Shown: piece after piece, positions 1 to 9,136 of the stretch | Numbering within the stretch: the first letter of the stretch is position 1 | How the letters are laid out: every line of letters starts with the position of its first letter | Assembly (NCBI GenBank): GCA_963789215.1 | Contig: CAWBJY010000008.1 | Span: 1-64,000, forward strand | Direction: 5' to 3' | Length of the DNA stretch: 64,000 nucleotides | DNA from: Phormidesmis sp963789215 | GTDB lineage: Bacteria > Cyanobacteriota > Cyanobacteriia > Phormidesmidales > Phormidesmidaceae | Notes under the pieces: generated by a model | The model's input: the letters and a program-made list of their open reading frames with translations, nothing else | Told to the model about the DNA's origin: nothing | The model's database searches: none | Translations under genes and position numbers: made by a program

Positions 1-1056
1 CTTTCAGGCATATCGCGTCAATACACTGATATTCAACGAGAGCTGTCTGTTGCGACCGACAATCTCACCCAGTTTCTCACTAAGCGAGAGGCCCTAGAAA
101 TTGATGCCGCTCAGCGAGAAATTCCGTGGGAAGTCGTGACGCCGCCCACTAAACCGCAGCCTCAGCTATCGAGCCTGACGCAAAACTTGCTACTAGGGGG
201 CGTACTTGGCGCTTTGCTTGGCGTTGGCGCAGCGCTATTACTCGATAAATCTGGTGGCGTTATCTATAGCGATGAAGAAATTCGTAGAACTACCCGCTTA
301 CCAGTACTAGGTCGTATTCCTCAACAGAATTTTAGTGAAGTGTCGCTAGAGCAAGAGAGTATGGCCGAGTCTTTGCAGTACGTGGGAGCCACTATTCGCT
401 CCGGGCGAGGCGGCAGTGATAATGCGCCCTCATCAAACGGCCGCACCTACAGCAGACCTACCTACGGAGAAAGCCCATTCTCCGAAGCGTTTCGCTCACT
501 CTATACCAACTTAAGACTGCTTAATTCGACGAATCCCGTTCGCGCGATCGCAGTTAGCTCCGTCATGCCCAGTGAAGGCAAATCGACCGTAGCCCTTCAC
601 CTAGCGCAAGCCGCCGCCGCCATGGGTCAAAGAGTTCTCCTCGTAGACGCCGACCTGCGAAATCCACAGGTTCATAGCTACTTAGGCATCTCTAACGAAA
701 AAGGACTGACAAACCTGTTTTCGGGTGAGTCCAATCCAGCGCTCATCCAGAAATTTCTACCCGAACCCAACCTCTACGTCATTGCCGCCGGTTCCGCCCC
801 CTTCGACCCTGCCCGCCTGTTCTCATCGCGCAGCATGAAGCGCTTCACCGAAAAAGTCAGAAAAACGTTCGATTTAGTCATTTACGATACCCCACCGCTC
901 CTCGGCCAGTCGGATGCCTACATCGTAGCCGACCACGCAGACGGCCTATTGTTAGTCACCCAGCCGGGCAAGCTCAAGCAGTCTTTGCTCGATCGCGCCA
1001 TGGAGCAGCTACAAATCGCCGATATTAACGTACTCGGTCTAGTAACTAGAGAATAA
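1..1056 (+). CDS. Polysaccharide biosynthesis tyrosine autokinase (Wzc/CpsD type), 5' end outside window
   Basis: The frame is open from base 1, so the start lies outside the window. What is seen is the end of a coiled coil, one membrane segment (about 175-245), and a cytoplasmic BY-kinase domain. The kinase has Walker A SEGKST at 571-588, Walker A' VDADLRNP near 643-666 and Walker B VIYDTPP near 877-897. Family members autophosphorylate on tyrosine and control capsule or exopolysaccharide chain length at the inner membrane. The protein stops at LGLVTRE, just after the last conserved strand, and has no C-terminal tyrosine cluster. The stop lies in a short direct repeat (1041-1068), so the tail may have been trimmed. 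The family call is secure; the substrate is unknown. Confidence 0.9.
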   Translation, partial: LSGISRQYTDIQRELSVATDNLTQFLTKREALEIDAAQREIPWEVVTPPTKPQPQLSSLTQNLLLGGVLGALLGVGAALLLDKSGGVIYSDEEIRRTTRLPVLGRIPQQNFSEVSLEQESMAESLQYVGATIRSGRGGSDNAPSSNGRTYSRPTYGESPFSEAFRSLYTNLRLLNSTNPVRAIAVSSVMPSEGKSTVALHLAQAAAAMGQRVLLVDADLRNPQVHSYLGISNEKGLTNLFSGESNPALIQKFLPEPNLYVIAAGSAPFDPARLFSSRSMKRFTEKVRKTFDLVIYDTPPLLGQSDAYIVADHADGLLLVTQPGKLKQSLLDRAMEQLQIADINVLGLVTRE

Positions 1057-1068
1057 GAGTAACTAGAG
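1041..1068. repeat. Direct repeat over the stop codon of the autokinase gene
   Basis: AGTAACTAGAG occurs at 1041-1051 and again at 1058-1068 (17-bp period). The TAA stop (1054-1056) lies between the copies. This is one of the stop-associated duplications described in the findings. Confidence 0.85.
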
Positions 1069-1094
1069 GATGATACTAGCCGTAGCGCATCCTC
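1066..1094 (+). terminator. Possible terminator hairpin after the autokinase gene
   Basis: GAGGATG (1066-1072) pairs with CATCCTC (1088-1094) across a 15-base loop. There is no T-run, so this could be a weak terminator or chance. Confidence 0.35.
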
Positions 1095-1193
1095 AGCTAC
1101 TCGACTCCTGCCCTCAGACAGACATACAAACCATCTATGCCCTTGTAAGGTTGCGGTGGCTTATCTAAGTCGGATCTTTTTGAGGGAAATGCT

Positions 1194-2219
1194 GTGGGAG
1201 AAAATATAACGCTGTCAGGAGCGGTGGAAACCATGCAGGGGTGGCTGCAAAGTGCGATCGCCCTTCTGCCCAACATCGTCATCGGCATCGTAGTCCTAAT
1301 CATCTTTTTGATATTAGGAAAATTCATCCGCAGCTTTATCCGCAGCCGCACGAAAGATAAAGAAACTCGTAACATTGGCCTAGTGTTAGGACGACTCGGC
1401 CAGGGCGTCTTAGTCATCCTAGGTTTTTTGATTGCGGCCATCATCATATTTCCTAGCTTTAAGCCAGCCGACTTACTCGCTAGCTTAGGGATTGGTGGTG
1501 TTGCCATTGGCTTTGCCTTCAAAGACATTCTGCAAAACTTCCTAGCAGGTATCCTCATCCTGCTCACCGAACCCTTTCAAATCGATGACCAAATCATCTT
1601 TAACGACTACGAAGGCACCGTTGAACGCATTGAAACTAGAGCCACCAGCATCCGCACCTACGACGGTCGCCGGGTCGTCATTCCCAACGCCGAGCTATTC
1701 ACCAACTCAGTGATGGTCAACACAGCTTACGATCGCCGCCGACTACAGTACGACATTGGCATTGGCTACGGCGACGACATTCAAAAAGCTAAAAAAATCA
1801 TCCTGGACGTGTTAAGAGAGCATGGCGAGATCCTAGAAAATCCAAATCCAGAAGCCATCGTGGTTGATCTGGCCGACAGCACGATTAATATTCGCGCCCG
1901 CTGGTGGGTCGATCCGCCCCGCAAAGCCGACACCATCGCCTCTTACGACTGGGTGCTAGAGAACATCTGTACCAGACTCGTCGCAGCCGGTATCGACTTG
2001 CCCTTCCCCACTCAGCAGATTCTGCTACACGACCAAACCGAAGAAACCGACGGCGACCGTTCTCGCCAAAGAGAAGGGTGGCCGGTAAATCCCGATAAAG
2101 AGACGCCTAGAGCGCTCAACCTCTCCCGCTCGATGCTGACGATGGTTAAAGCCCAGCGAGACAGCGAACGAGACGGCACTCGAAACGGCAATCCGGAGAA
2201 CACCCGATCAAACGACTAG
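1194..2219 (+). CDS. MscS-family mechanosensitive channel, 341 aa
   Basis: A small-conductance mechanosensitive channel relieves turgor on hypo-osmotic shock at the cytoplasmic membrane. The protein has two N-terminal membrane helices (about residues 18-45 and 70-95). A pore-lining helix rich in Gly/Ala follows, then the beta domain (VAIGFAFKDILQNFLAG, then EPFQIDDQI and IPNAELF). The start is GTG preceded by GAGGG at 1181-1185; the nearby ATG at 1189 is out of frame. The C-terminus is a polar tail of about 60 residues. It is followed after 39 bp by an unknown winged-helix protein and then a second MscS gene on the same strand, an apparent operon. Confidence 0.9.
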   Translation: MGENITLSGAVETMQGWLQSAIALLPNIVIGIVVLIIFLILGKFIRSFIRSRTKDKETRNIGLVLGRLGQGVLVILGFLIAAIIIFPSFKPADLLASLGIGGVAIGFAFKDILQNFLAGILILLTEPFQIDDQIIFNDYEGTVERIETRATSIRTYDGRRVVIPNAELFTNSVMVNTAYDRRRLQYDIGIGYGDDIQKAKKIILDVLREHGEILENPNPEAIVVDLADSTINIRARWWVDPPRKADTIASYDWVLENICTRLVAAGIDLPFPTQQILLHDQTEETDGDRSRQREGWPVNPDKETPRALNLSRSMLTMVKAQRDSERDGTRNGNPENTRSND

Positions 2220-2258
2220 GGAAACCCTAATAGCCACTTATCTCTTCGCCACACCCGA

Positions 2259-3704
2259 ATGCCCAGCAGAATTCGCAACTTTAGAAAATGGCTCATCAGA
2301 CAGCGCTACTTTAGAGTTGCCTGGTTTGCCAAAGACGAACAGGTTCTGCCAGAACCAGAAGAAGCGCTCGCTAATCTGCCCAAGGCGATCGCAGACGAAA
2401 TCATAGAAGAAACGGACAAGCTGGCAGTCCCGCCTCAATATCAAGCAGCCGTCGTCGAAGGGCTAAAAGAAACCGTCTCTCAGTGGAAAGATCGCCCTTC
2501 TATGGTGCCTAATTCAATAGTTTTTTTAGGCCATCCAATCTCCTCAATCTCCCGCATTTTGCTAAGCAGCATCGAGCAATACAGCAGCGAAGAAAAAGAG
2601 AAAGGAGAAGATATAAAACTAGAGATCAACCTGCTCGACTGGGTAGAACGCCCACCCAAATCCAACAGCATTGCCAAACAAATCAAAGAAAAGCTAGGGC
2701 GAGCTGAAAATGAAGATACATACAAAGACGGCAGCCAGGTCAGTGAAGCGGACATGGCCCCGCTTCACCTGGCCATTATTCCTAACTTGAGCTGGTGCTT
2801 TTTACGGAGCGTTGAAGGGCTAGAAGGCATTGATTACCTGCAAGATACGCTGCTGAGCGATCGCTCTCAATTCTGGATTATTGGCAGCGGTCAAGGCGGT
2901 TGGGACTACCTCAACTCGACCCTCAGGCTCAACGCCTATTGCGGCTCGGTAATGACACTCCCCTCCCTCACCGGAGAAGAAATTCAAGACTGGCTCACCC
3001 CCTTGATCAAAAGGTTCGAAATCGACTTCGAGGATGCCGCTATCCACAAACGCCTAGGACAGCCTCAAGCCCTGCTATCAGTAAAAGAATCCATCGAGCA
3101 CCCTGCCGAAGCCATTTCGGATATCACTCAAGAAGTTAGCGCAACGGTTCAATCTTCTATCCGGGCGATCACAGACGAAGTGCTCTCAAAAGATACGGAA
3201 GAAGACAAAACCGTAACACGAGAATACTTCGACCGGCTAGCCGATATCTCAGACGGTGTGGCCATTGTCGCCCTCCAGCTATTCATCAAATCGCTGCGCT
3301 ACAAAATCATCGAAGCAGAAAGAGACGAAGAACCCGACGTCTTTAGCGATATTCCACCGCGTTTAGACGCAGATGGAGAAGAAGACAAGACGCTCAGGCC
3401 AAAAGTTAAAGAAGATCGCAAGTTAGTCGCTGTTACCCCCAAGCTGCCGCCCCTCCCAGAGCTGAGCCAGTCCGATATGTACCTGCTCTACTCGCTAATG
3501 CTGCACGGCGATCTCACCATTCTAGCGATAGCCGAAAGCCTAGGAGATGCCCCGCAAGTAACCAACAACCGAGTTCAGTTCTTACGAAAATCAGGCATCA
3601 TCGAGCAAAGAGGAGAAGTCATCAAGGCCAACCCCGTCCATTATCCCAAGCTCAGGCGAGAGCTAGCACGAAACAACTTTATTATGGAAGTACCCGGAGA
3701 ATAG
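2259..3704 (+). CDS. Conserved unknown protein with degenerate P-loop-like core and C-terminal winged helix, between two MscS genes
   Basis: 481 residues, not recognised as a named family. Residues about 85-270 look like an NTPase core (alternating hydrophobic strands, including SIVFLGHP near 86-93 and a strand FWIIGSG). The loop GHPISSIS (91-98) lacks the GK[ST] of a Walker A motif, so ATP hydrolysis is doubtful. A low-complexity acidic linker (about 350-400) leads to a winged-helix domain at about 405-470. No membrane segment or signal peptide is visible, so it is probably cytoplasmic. It lies 39 bp after one MscS gene and 20 bp before the next, so co-transcription and a role in channel regulation are inferred, not shown. 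Confidence 0.75.
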   Translation: MPSRIRNFRKWLIRQRYFRVAWFAKDEQVLPEPEEALANLPKAIADEIIEETDKLAVPPQYQAAVVEGLKETVSQWKDRPSMVPNSIVFLGHPISSISRILLSSIEQYSSEEKEKGEDIKLEINLLDWVERPPKSNSIAKQIKEKLGRAENEDTYKDGSQVSEADMAPLHLAIIPNLSWCFLRSVEGLEGIDYLQDTLLSDRSQFWIIGSGQGGWDYLNSTLRLNAYCGSVMTLPSLTGEEIQDWLTPLIKRFEIDFEDAAIHKRLGQPQALLSVKESIEHPAEAISDITQEVSATVQSSIRAITDEVLSKDTEEDKTVTREYFDRLADISDGVAIVALQLFIKSLRYKIIEAERDEEPDVFSDIPPRLDADGEEDKTLRPKVKEDRKLVAVTPKLPPLPELSQSDMYLLYSLMLHGDLTILAIAESLGDAPQVTNNRVQFLRKSGIIEQRGEVIKANPVHYPKLRRELARNNFIMEVPGE

Positions 3705-3724
3705 CCGGAAACTAGAGCGCTACT

Positions 3725-4666
3725 ATGACAACTTATCTATTGGGAACGCTGCTAGCTCAAGCTGCCGAAAACGCGGCGGGTGGCACCGCCAAAAAGGCAG
3801 GAGATGCTGCCAAAGATGCCGCCAAGGGCGCAGCCGAAAGCGCCGGGCAAGCTGCCAGCGAAACGGCCGATCAAACTAAAAAACTGTTGGGTCAAATTAC
3901 CGGCCCCAAGGTAATAGAAGCCGCCATTATTATCCTGGTGGCCTATGGCACCATCAAGCTGGTAGATTGGATCACGATTACTCTTTCAGAGCGGGTCGCC
4001 CGCCACCAAAGGCTAAGAGTCAAGCAGTTTCAGCCGTTCATCCGTACCTTCGTGATGACGCTAACGGTGATTCTGCTTATGAATCTTTTCTTAAACCTGT
4101 CGCAAGAGAATCTTCTGGCCGTAACCGGCACGGTAGCCGTAGCCTTGGGTTTCGCCTTTAAAGACTATGCCAGCTCTATTATTGCGGGCATTGTCGGCCT
4201 GTTTGAAGCGCCCTACCGAGTGGGCGATCGCATCGAAGTCGCCGACTCCTACGGCGAGGTCGTCAGCTACGGACTGCGCGGCATTCGCATTCGTACGCCC
4301 AGCGACAACATCGTCACCGTTCCCCACAACTACATCTGGACAAACCCAGTTTCCAACGCCAACATGGGCGAACTAGAAGCCCAGGTCGTCACCCAGTTCT
4401 ATCTAGCTCACGATGCCAACCCCGAACGCGTCGAGAACATCCTCTACCGCGTCGCCTATACCAGCAAATACACGCATCTCAAGCTGCCCATCGCCGTCGT
4501 GATGAGCGATCACACCTGGGGCAGCTTATTCAAGCTCAAAGCCTACCCGCTAGATGCCCGCGACGAATTCGCCTACGCCACCGACCTCACCATTCGAGCC
4601 AAGAAGCAGTTTGCCAAGCACAAGCTCCCCTACCCTAGGCGCTTCGACCTAAGCGAGAGTGAATAG
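3725..4666 (+). CDS. MscS-family mechanosensitive channel, 313 aa
   Basis: Second MscS paralogue of the run. Residues about 15-55 are an Ala/Lys/Glu-rich stretch (repeated GDAAKDAAKGAAES-like units) that would form an amphipathic helix of LEA type. It precedes membrane helices near 62-80 and 98-125, the pore helix (TVAVALGFAFKDYASS) and the cytoplasmic beta domain (FEAPYRVGDRI, VPHNYIW). It is shorter at the C-terminus than E. coli-type MscS. It differs clearly from the channel at 1194-2219, so this is not a recent duplication. Three 16-bp tandem copies overlap its stop codon. Confidence 0.88.
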   Translation: MTTYLLGTLLAQAAENAAGGTAKKAGDAAKDAAKGAAESAGQAASETADQTKKLLGQITGPKVIEAAIIILVAYGTIKLVDWITITLSERVARHQRLRVKQFQPFIRTFVMTLTVILLMNLFLNLSQENLLAVTGTVAVALGFAFKDYASSIIAGIVGLFEAPYRVGDRIEVADSYGEVVSYGLRGIRIRTPSDNIVTVPHNYIWTNPVSNANMGELEAQVVTQFYLAHDANPERVENILYRVAYTSKYTHLKLPIAVVMSDHTWGSLFKLKAYPLDARDEFAYATDLTIRAKKQFAKHKLPYPRRFDLSESE

Positions 4667-4704
4667 GTTTATGAGTGGATAGGTTTATGAGTGAATAGGT
4701 CTAT
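4657..4704. repeat. 16-bp tandem repeat, three copies, over the MscS stop codon
   Basis: GAGTGAATAGGTTTAT and two near-identical copies occupy 4657-4672, 4673-4688 and 4689-4704. The TAG stop (4664-4666) is inside the first copy. Confidence 0.95.
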
Positions 4705-4886
4705 CGCAATTTGAATCGGCTATTAGAAAGAGTTTTTCGAGCTAGTAAGCGCGATCGCATCCGCTCAAAGCCGCCCTCACCAACTCTACAGACAGAGATC
4801 GAAGCAACGTTGGCCTACTCACTGCGACAGAGGCCGAAAATGCCCTACGATAAATCGAGCAAACATTTAGCCCCAGAGGACCATCC

Positions 4887-6965
4887 GTGAACTATCAGCC
4901 CATTGAAGACTATGGTCTTATTGGCAATATGCGAACCACCGCACTCGTTGGGCTTAACGGATCGATCGACTGGTTCTGCCATCCCCGCCACGACTCACCC
5001 AGCATCTTTGCCGCCATCTTAGACAGCGAAAAAGGCGGCCACTTCAAAATTGAGTCGATGGTTCAAGAAGACCATCACAAGCAGTTCTACTACCCCGAAA
5101 CCAATATTCTCGTCACTCGCTTCCTATGCGAAAACGGCGTTGGCGAAGTCTTAGATTTCATGCCTTTAGGCAACTCCGCCATGCGTAACTGGATCGTTCG
5201 CCAAGTGCGCACCGTCCGCAAAGAAATCACCTTTCGAGTAGAGTGCTACCCCGCCTTCGACTACGCCAGAAGCACGCACACCTCAGAGCACACCAAAACC
5301 GGTGTTAAATTCATCTGCGATACCGATCCTTGCGCATCCACATCGCTCGCCGATGATCTAAACAGCGACGCCAAAGATGCAGATATTGACCCCAGAGAAG
5401 TTCAATGTCAGCGCTTCGAACTGATCACTCAAGTGCCCTTAGAAATTGACAAGCGGGGCGCATCTGCCGAATTCACGCTAAAAGAAGGGGAAGTCGCCAC
5501 CTTCATTTTCAAGCCCTACGTCGACGATTCTAAAGACGCAGCCGACTGCACCGCAGACGAATATGCAGATCTAGAGGAAAAGTCTCTTTTTACCGTTAAT
5601 ACCAAAAGAGACCTCTACAAAGCAGCCATCAACGAAGAAGATATTGAAGCCGAAGAAGAGAAAAAAGGTCAAAAGCAGGTCTTTCGCCTCACCGACGAAG
5701 AACTAGCCAACCTCAACCAAACGACCGAGCACTACTTTAGCGAAACCACTAAATACTGGCGAGACTGGCTCTCGCAGTGCATCTACACCGGACGCTGGCG
5801 CAGAAGAGTAGAACGCTCCGCCCTAGCCCTCAAGCTGATGACCTACGAGCCAACCGGTGCAATTGTCGCAGCGCCCACCACCAGTCTGCCAGAATACGTG
5901 GGCGGTGGCCGCAACTGGGACTACCGCTACACCTGGATTCGCGACGCAGCCTTTACCGTATACGCCCTCATCCGCATCGGCTTTACCGAAGAAGCCAAAG
6001 GCTTTATGGGCTGGCTAGAAGCCCGCTGTCAGGAACTAGGCGAAGGCGGCAGCTTGCAAATTATGTACCGCATCGACGGCAAGCTAGACCTAGAAGAAGA
6101 AGAGCTCGACCACCTAGAAGGCTACAAAGGATCCAAACCCGTCCGCATCGGCAACGGCGCATTCGATCAGCTCCAGCTAGACATCTGCGGCGAGCTAATG
6201 GACTCCGCCTACCTCTACAACAAATACGGCGACTTTATCTCCCACGATTTTTGGGTTCACCTGCGCTACCTCACCAACTGGGTCTGTAAAAATTGGCACC
6301 GCAAAGACAGCGGCGTTTGGGAATCGCGCGGTGGCGACAAAAACCACCTCTACTCCCGTCTCATGTGTTGGGTCGCCGTAGACAGAGCGCTGCGGATTGC
6401 CGAGAGCCGATCTTTTCCGGCTGAGCGCAGACGCTGGGTCAAAACCCGCGACGAAATTTACGAAGACATCTTGAAAAACGGCTGGGACGAAGATCGTCAA
6501 GCCTTTGTGCAGGCATACGGCGAAAAAGATTTGGACGCGGGCTGCTTGATTATGCCGCTGGTGTTCTTCCTCGCACCAAGCGATCCCAAAATGCTCAAAA
6601 CCATCGCCGCCGTTCGGCAGTCTCCCCAAGACGGCGGACTTACCTCGAACAGCCTGGTTTACCGCTACAACACCACCAATAGCGAGGGCGAATCTAGCGA
6701 CGGCCTAGAAGGCGAAGAAGGCACCTTTAACCTCTGCACCTTCTGGCTCGTCGAAGCCCTCACCAGGGCCGGTAGCACCGATCACCACCTGCTCAACGAA
6801 AGCCGGCGAATCTTTGAAGAGATGCTAACCTACGCCAACCACGTTGGCCTGTACGCCGAAGAAACCGGGATTAGCGGCGAAGCCTTAGGCAACTTCCCCC
6901 AAGCCTTTACGCATATTGCGTTAATTAGCGCCGCCTGGAATCTGAGCGAAGCGTTAGGAGAGTAA
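4887..6965 (+). CDS. Glycoside hydrolase family 15 protein (glucoamylase/trehalase-like), 692 aa
   Basis: It begins with the typical GH15 N-terminal beta-domain motif (YGLIGNMRTTALVG, GSIDWFC at about 25-31). It continues into the (alpha/alpha)6 barrel: GGGRNWDYRYTWIRDA near residues 337-350, and LEGEEGTFNLCTFW near 604-618, where the family's catalytic glutamate is expected. The C-terminal GNFPQAFTH motif is present. Family members hydrolyse alpha-glucosidic bonds; bacterial relatives include glucoamylases, dextranases and trehalases, so the substrate is open. No signal peptide is visible, which suggests a cytoplasmic role in glycogen or trehalose turnover. It ends 39 bp before an ABC exporter gene. 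Confidence 0.88.
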   Translation: MNYQPIEDYGLIGNMRTTALVGLNGSIDWFCHPRHDSPSIFAAILDSEKGGHFKIESMVQEDHHKQFYYPETNILVTRFLCENGVGEVLDFMPLGNSAMRNWIVRQVRTVRKEITFRVECYPAFDYARSTHTSEHTKTGVKFICDTDPCASTSLADDLNSDAKDADIDPREVQCQRFELITQVPLEIDKRGASAEFTLKEGEVATFIFKPYVDDSKDAADCTADEYADLEEKSLFTVNTKRDLYKAAINEEDIEAEEEKKGQKQVFRLTDEELANLNQTTEHYFSETTKYWRDWLSQCIYTGRWRRRVERSALALKLMTYEPTGAIVAAPTTSLPEYVGGGRNWDYRYTWIRDAAFTVYALIRIGFTEEAKGFMGWLEARCQELGEGGSLQIMYRIDGKLDLEEEELDHLEGYKGSKPVRIGNGAFDQLQLDICGELMDSAYLYNKYGDFISHDFWVHLRYLTNWVCKNWHRKDSGVWESRGGDKNHLYSRLMCWVAVDRALRIAESRSFPAERRRWVKTRDEIYEDILKNGWDEDRQAFVQAYGEKDLDAGCLIMPLVFFLAPSDPKMLKTIAAVRQSPQDGGLTSNSLVYRYNTTNSEGESSDGLEGEEGTFNLCTFWLVEALTRAGSTDHHLLNESRRIFEEMLTYANHVGLYAEETGISGEALGNFPQAFTHIALISAAWNLSEALGE

Positions 6966-7004
6966 TACAATTAAGAACGGCCCCGCTTGGATGGATAGTT
7001 AATC

Positions 7005-8024
7005 ATGGCCCCTGCTGTATTAGTCGAAAAGTTGAAAAAGTCTTACGAAGACGTACCGGCGGTAAAAGACGTTTCTTTTGCCATCGAACCCGGTGAGATC
7101 TTTGGACTACTAGGGCCCAATGGAGCAGGGAAAACAACGGTCATTCGCTGCTTGTGTACGCTGATGACGCCAGATGCTGGCCAGCTAGAAATTAACGGCG
7201 TTTCAGTCTTAGACGATCCGCGCACCGCTCGTCAGATGCTGGGCTATATTGCTCAAGAAGTGGCTTTAGATAAGGTGCTCACCGGGCGCGAGCTGCTGGA
7301 GTTGCAGGCCGCAATCTACCATCTACCTAAAGCAATCTTAAAGTCGCGCATCGCCCAAATGCTCGACCTGCTAGAAATTGCCGATATCGCCGACAAAAAA
7401 ACCGGCAGCTATTCAGGCGGACAGCAAAAACGGTTAGACCTAGCCGCAGGCTTACTCCATCAACCTTCTGTTCTGGTACTCGACGAACCAACCGTAGGCT
7501 TAGACATTGAAAGTCGCACCGCCGTCTGGCGATTTTTGCGTCAGCTACGAGACGAAGGCACCACTATTCTGCTGACCAGTCACTATTTAGAAGAAGTCGA
7601 TGCGCTAGCTGGGCGAGTCGCCATTATCGACAAAGGCGAAGTCATTTCGGCAGGGACACCTTCAGATCTAAAAGCTCAAGTTGGGGGCGATCGCATCACC
7701 CTTCGCATTCGAGAATTTACCGCCGACCCAGAAGCCGAGCAGGCCCGCAGCCTCCTCTTCGATCTGCCCGTCGTTCAAGAAGTCATTGTCAACAGCGCTC
7801 AAGGCAATTCGCTAAATCTGGTCGTCGATAAAGAAGCCGACGCCCTATCCGCCGTTCAATCAGCCCTCAAGGGCGCAGGCTTACCCACCTTTGGCATCTC
7901 CCAATCTCAGCCCAGCCTAGACGATGTATACCTAGCCGCCACCGGCCGCACCCTCATGGACGCCGAAGTCGCCGCCGTCGGAAAACGCGACCTGAAAAAA
8001 GAGCGTAAGCAAAGTATGCGTTAG
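7005..8024 (+). CDS. ABC transporter ATP-binding protein, DrrA family, 339 aa
   Basis: Complete nucleotide-binding domain: Walker A GPNGAGKT (37-44), signature SGGQQ (137-141), Walker B LVLDEP (157-162) and the switch histidine in LLTSHYLEEVD. The C-terminal extension with QPSLDDVYLAATGR is typical of the DrrA/daunorubicin-resistance-like exporter subfamily. It would power export by the ABC-2 permease encoded 123 bp downstream. The exported substrate is unknown; lipids, glycolipids and drugs are all known for this group. The stop codon is inside an 11-bp tandem duplication. Confidence 0.93.
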   Translation: MAPAVLVEKLKKSYEDVPAVKDVSFAIEPGEIFGLLGPNGAGKTTVIRCLCTLMTPDAGQLEINGVSVLDDPRTARQMLGYIAQEVALDKVLTGRELLELQAAIYHLPKAILKSRIAQMLDLLEIADIADKKTGSYSGGQQKRLDLAAGLLHQPSVLVLDEPTVGLDIESRTAVWRFLRQLRDEGTTILLTSHYLEEVDALAGRVAIIDKGEVISAGTPSDLKAQVGGDRITLRIREFTADPEAEQARSLLFDLPVVQEVIVNSAQGNSLNLVVDKEADALSAVQSALKGAGLPTFGISQSQPSLDDVYLAATGRTLMDAEVAAVGKRDLKKERKQSMR

Positions 8025-8035
8025 GTATGCGCTAG
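8014..8035. repeat. 11-bp tandem duplication at the stop codon
   Basis: GTATGCGTTAG (8014-8024, containing the TAG stop) is followed at once by GTATGCGCTAG (8025-8035). Confidence 0.9.
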
Positions 8036-8147
8036 CCGAGACGGCAGGTCGATACACAGGCCACTCAGACTGCGTTAGCCTGAAAGAGCCTATTTATCTC
8101 TATCCTTTCATCTCTTCTCGAAAAAACAGATTCAACCACCGCCTGCG

Positions 8148-9026
8148 ATGAGCCAATCTACAGCCTCCGCCCCCACCGCGCCTCCAATCAACCCTGCCGC
8201 AAACCTGCCCTCACCCGGCACCAAAGAGTTTGTGCAAGAAACCGTCGCGCTTACCCGTCGCTTATTCATTCAGCTTCAGCGCCGCCCAACCACCCTTGTT
8301 GCAGGCGTCATCCAGCCGTTAATGTGGCTGCTGCTATTCGGCGCACTCTTCCAAAACGTCCCTAAAGGACTCTTCGGCGAAAGTCAAAACTACGGCCAGT
8401 TCTTAGGCGCAGGCATCATCGTTTTTACCGCCTTTGCCGGAGCGCTCAACGCCGGTCTACCCGTCATGTTCGACCGCGAATTTGGCTTCCTCAACCGCCT
8501 GCTAGTCGCGCCCTTAGCCTCTCGCTTCTCCATCGTGGTCGCCTCAGCTCTCTTCATCGCCACCATGAGCCTGGTTCAAACCACCGCCATCGTCGGACTC
8601 AGCGCGGTATTAGGTGCTGGCCTACCAGGGCTAGGCGGCCTACTGCTGATGGTTCTCATCGTGCTCATGCTAGTCTTTGGCGTCACCGCGCTGAGCCTAG
8701 GCTTAGCCTTTGCGCTACCCGGACATATCGAACTGCTCGCCGTCATCTTCATCACGAACTTGCCGCTGCTGTTTGCCAGCACTGCCTTAGTGCCGCTGTC
8801 CTTCATGCCCCCTTGGCTACAGGTCATCGCCAGCCTAAACCCACTGAGCTATGCCATCGAACCTATCCGCTACATCTATCTACATCCCAACTGGCACTTT
8901 AGCAGCATCGTCATGCAGGCCCCCTTTGCCAGCGTGAGTATGGGCGCAGCCCTAGGAATTCTGCTAGCTTTTAGCGTAGGTGCTCTAGCGATCATCCGAC
9001 CGCTCATCAGCCGTCGAATCGCCTAG
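8148..9026 (+). CDS. ABC-2 type transporter permease, 292 aa
   Basis: Six predicted membrane segments after a Pro/Ala-rich cytoplasmic N-terminus. The ABC-2 features are present: RRPTTLVAGVIQPLMWLLLFG near 45-65, MFDREFGFLNRLLVAPL near 108-124, and SLNPLSYAIEPIR near 235-247. It pairs with the DrrA-type ATPase directly upstream as a half-transporter set, probably acting as a dimer of each in the cytoplasmic membrane. The substrate cannot be inferred from the neighbours. Confidence 0.9.
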   Translation: MSQSTASAPTAPPINPAANLPSPGTKEFVQETVALTRRLFIQLQRRPTTLVAGVIQPLMWLLLFGALFQNVPKGLFGESQNYGQFLGAGIIVFTAFAGALNAGLPVMFDREFGFLNRLLVAPLASRFSIVVASALFIATMSLVQTTAIVGLSAVLGAGLPGLGGLLLMVLIVLMLVFGVTALSLGLAFALPGHIELLAVIFITNLPLLFASTALVPLSFMPPWLQVIASLNPLSYAIEPIRYIYLHPNWHFSSIVMQAPFASVSMGAALGILLAFSVGALAIIRPLISRRIA

Positions 9027-9136
9027 TCAATCATCTAGCAACTCGCCGCTACAAAGATCGGCACAGAGAATCAGCGGATTGTCTCGATGGGATTGGTACA
9101 CTAATAGGATATTGAGACCTTTTGGAGGGTGGATAA

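Noticed and set aside
5777..6289. 170-codon Arg-rich open frame
   Set aside because: Out-of-frame shadow of the GH15 gene; composition is typical of an alternative frame in a codon-biased gene.
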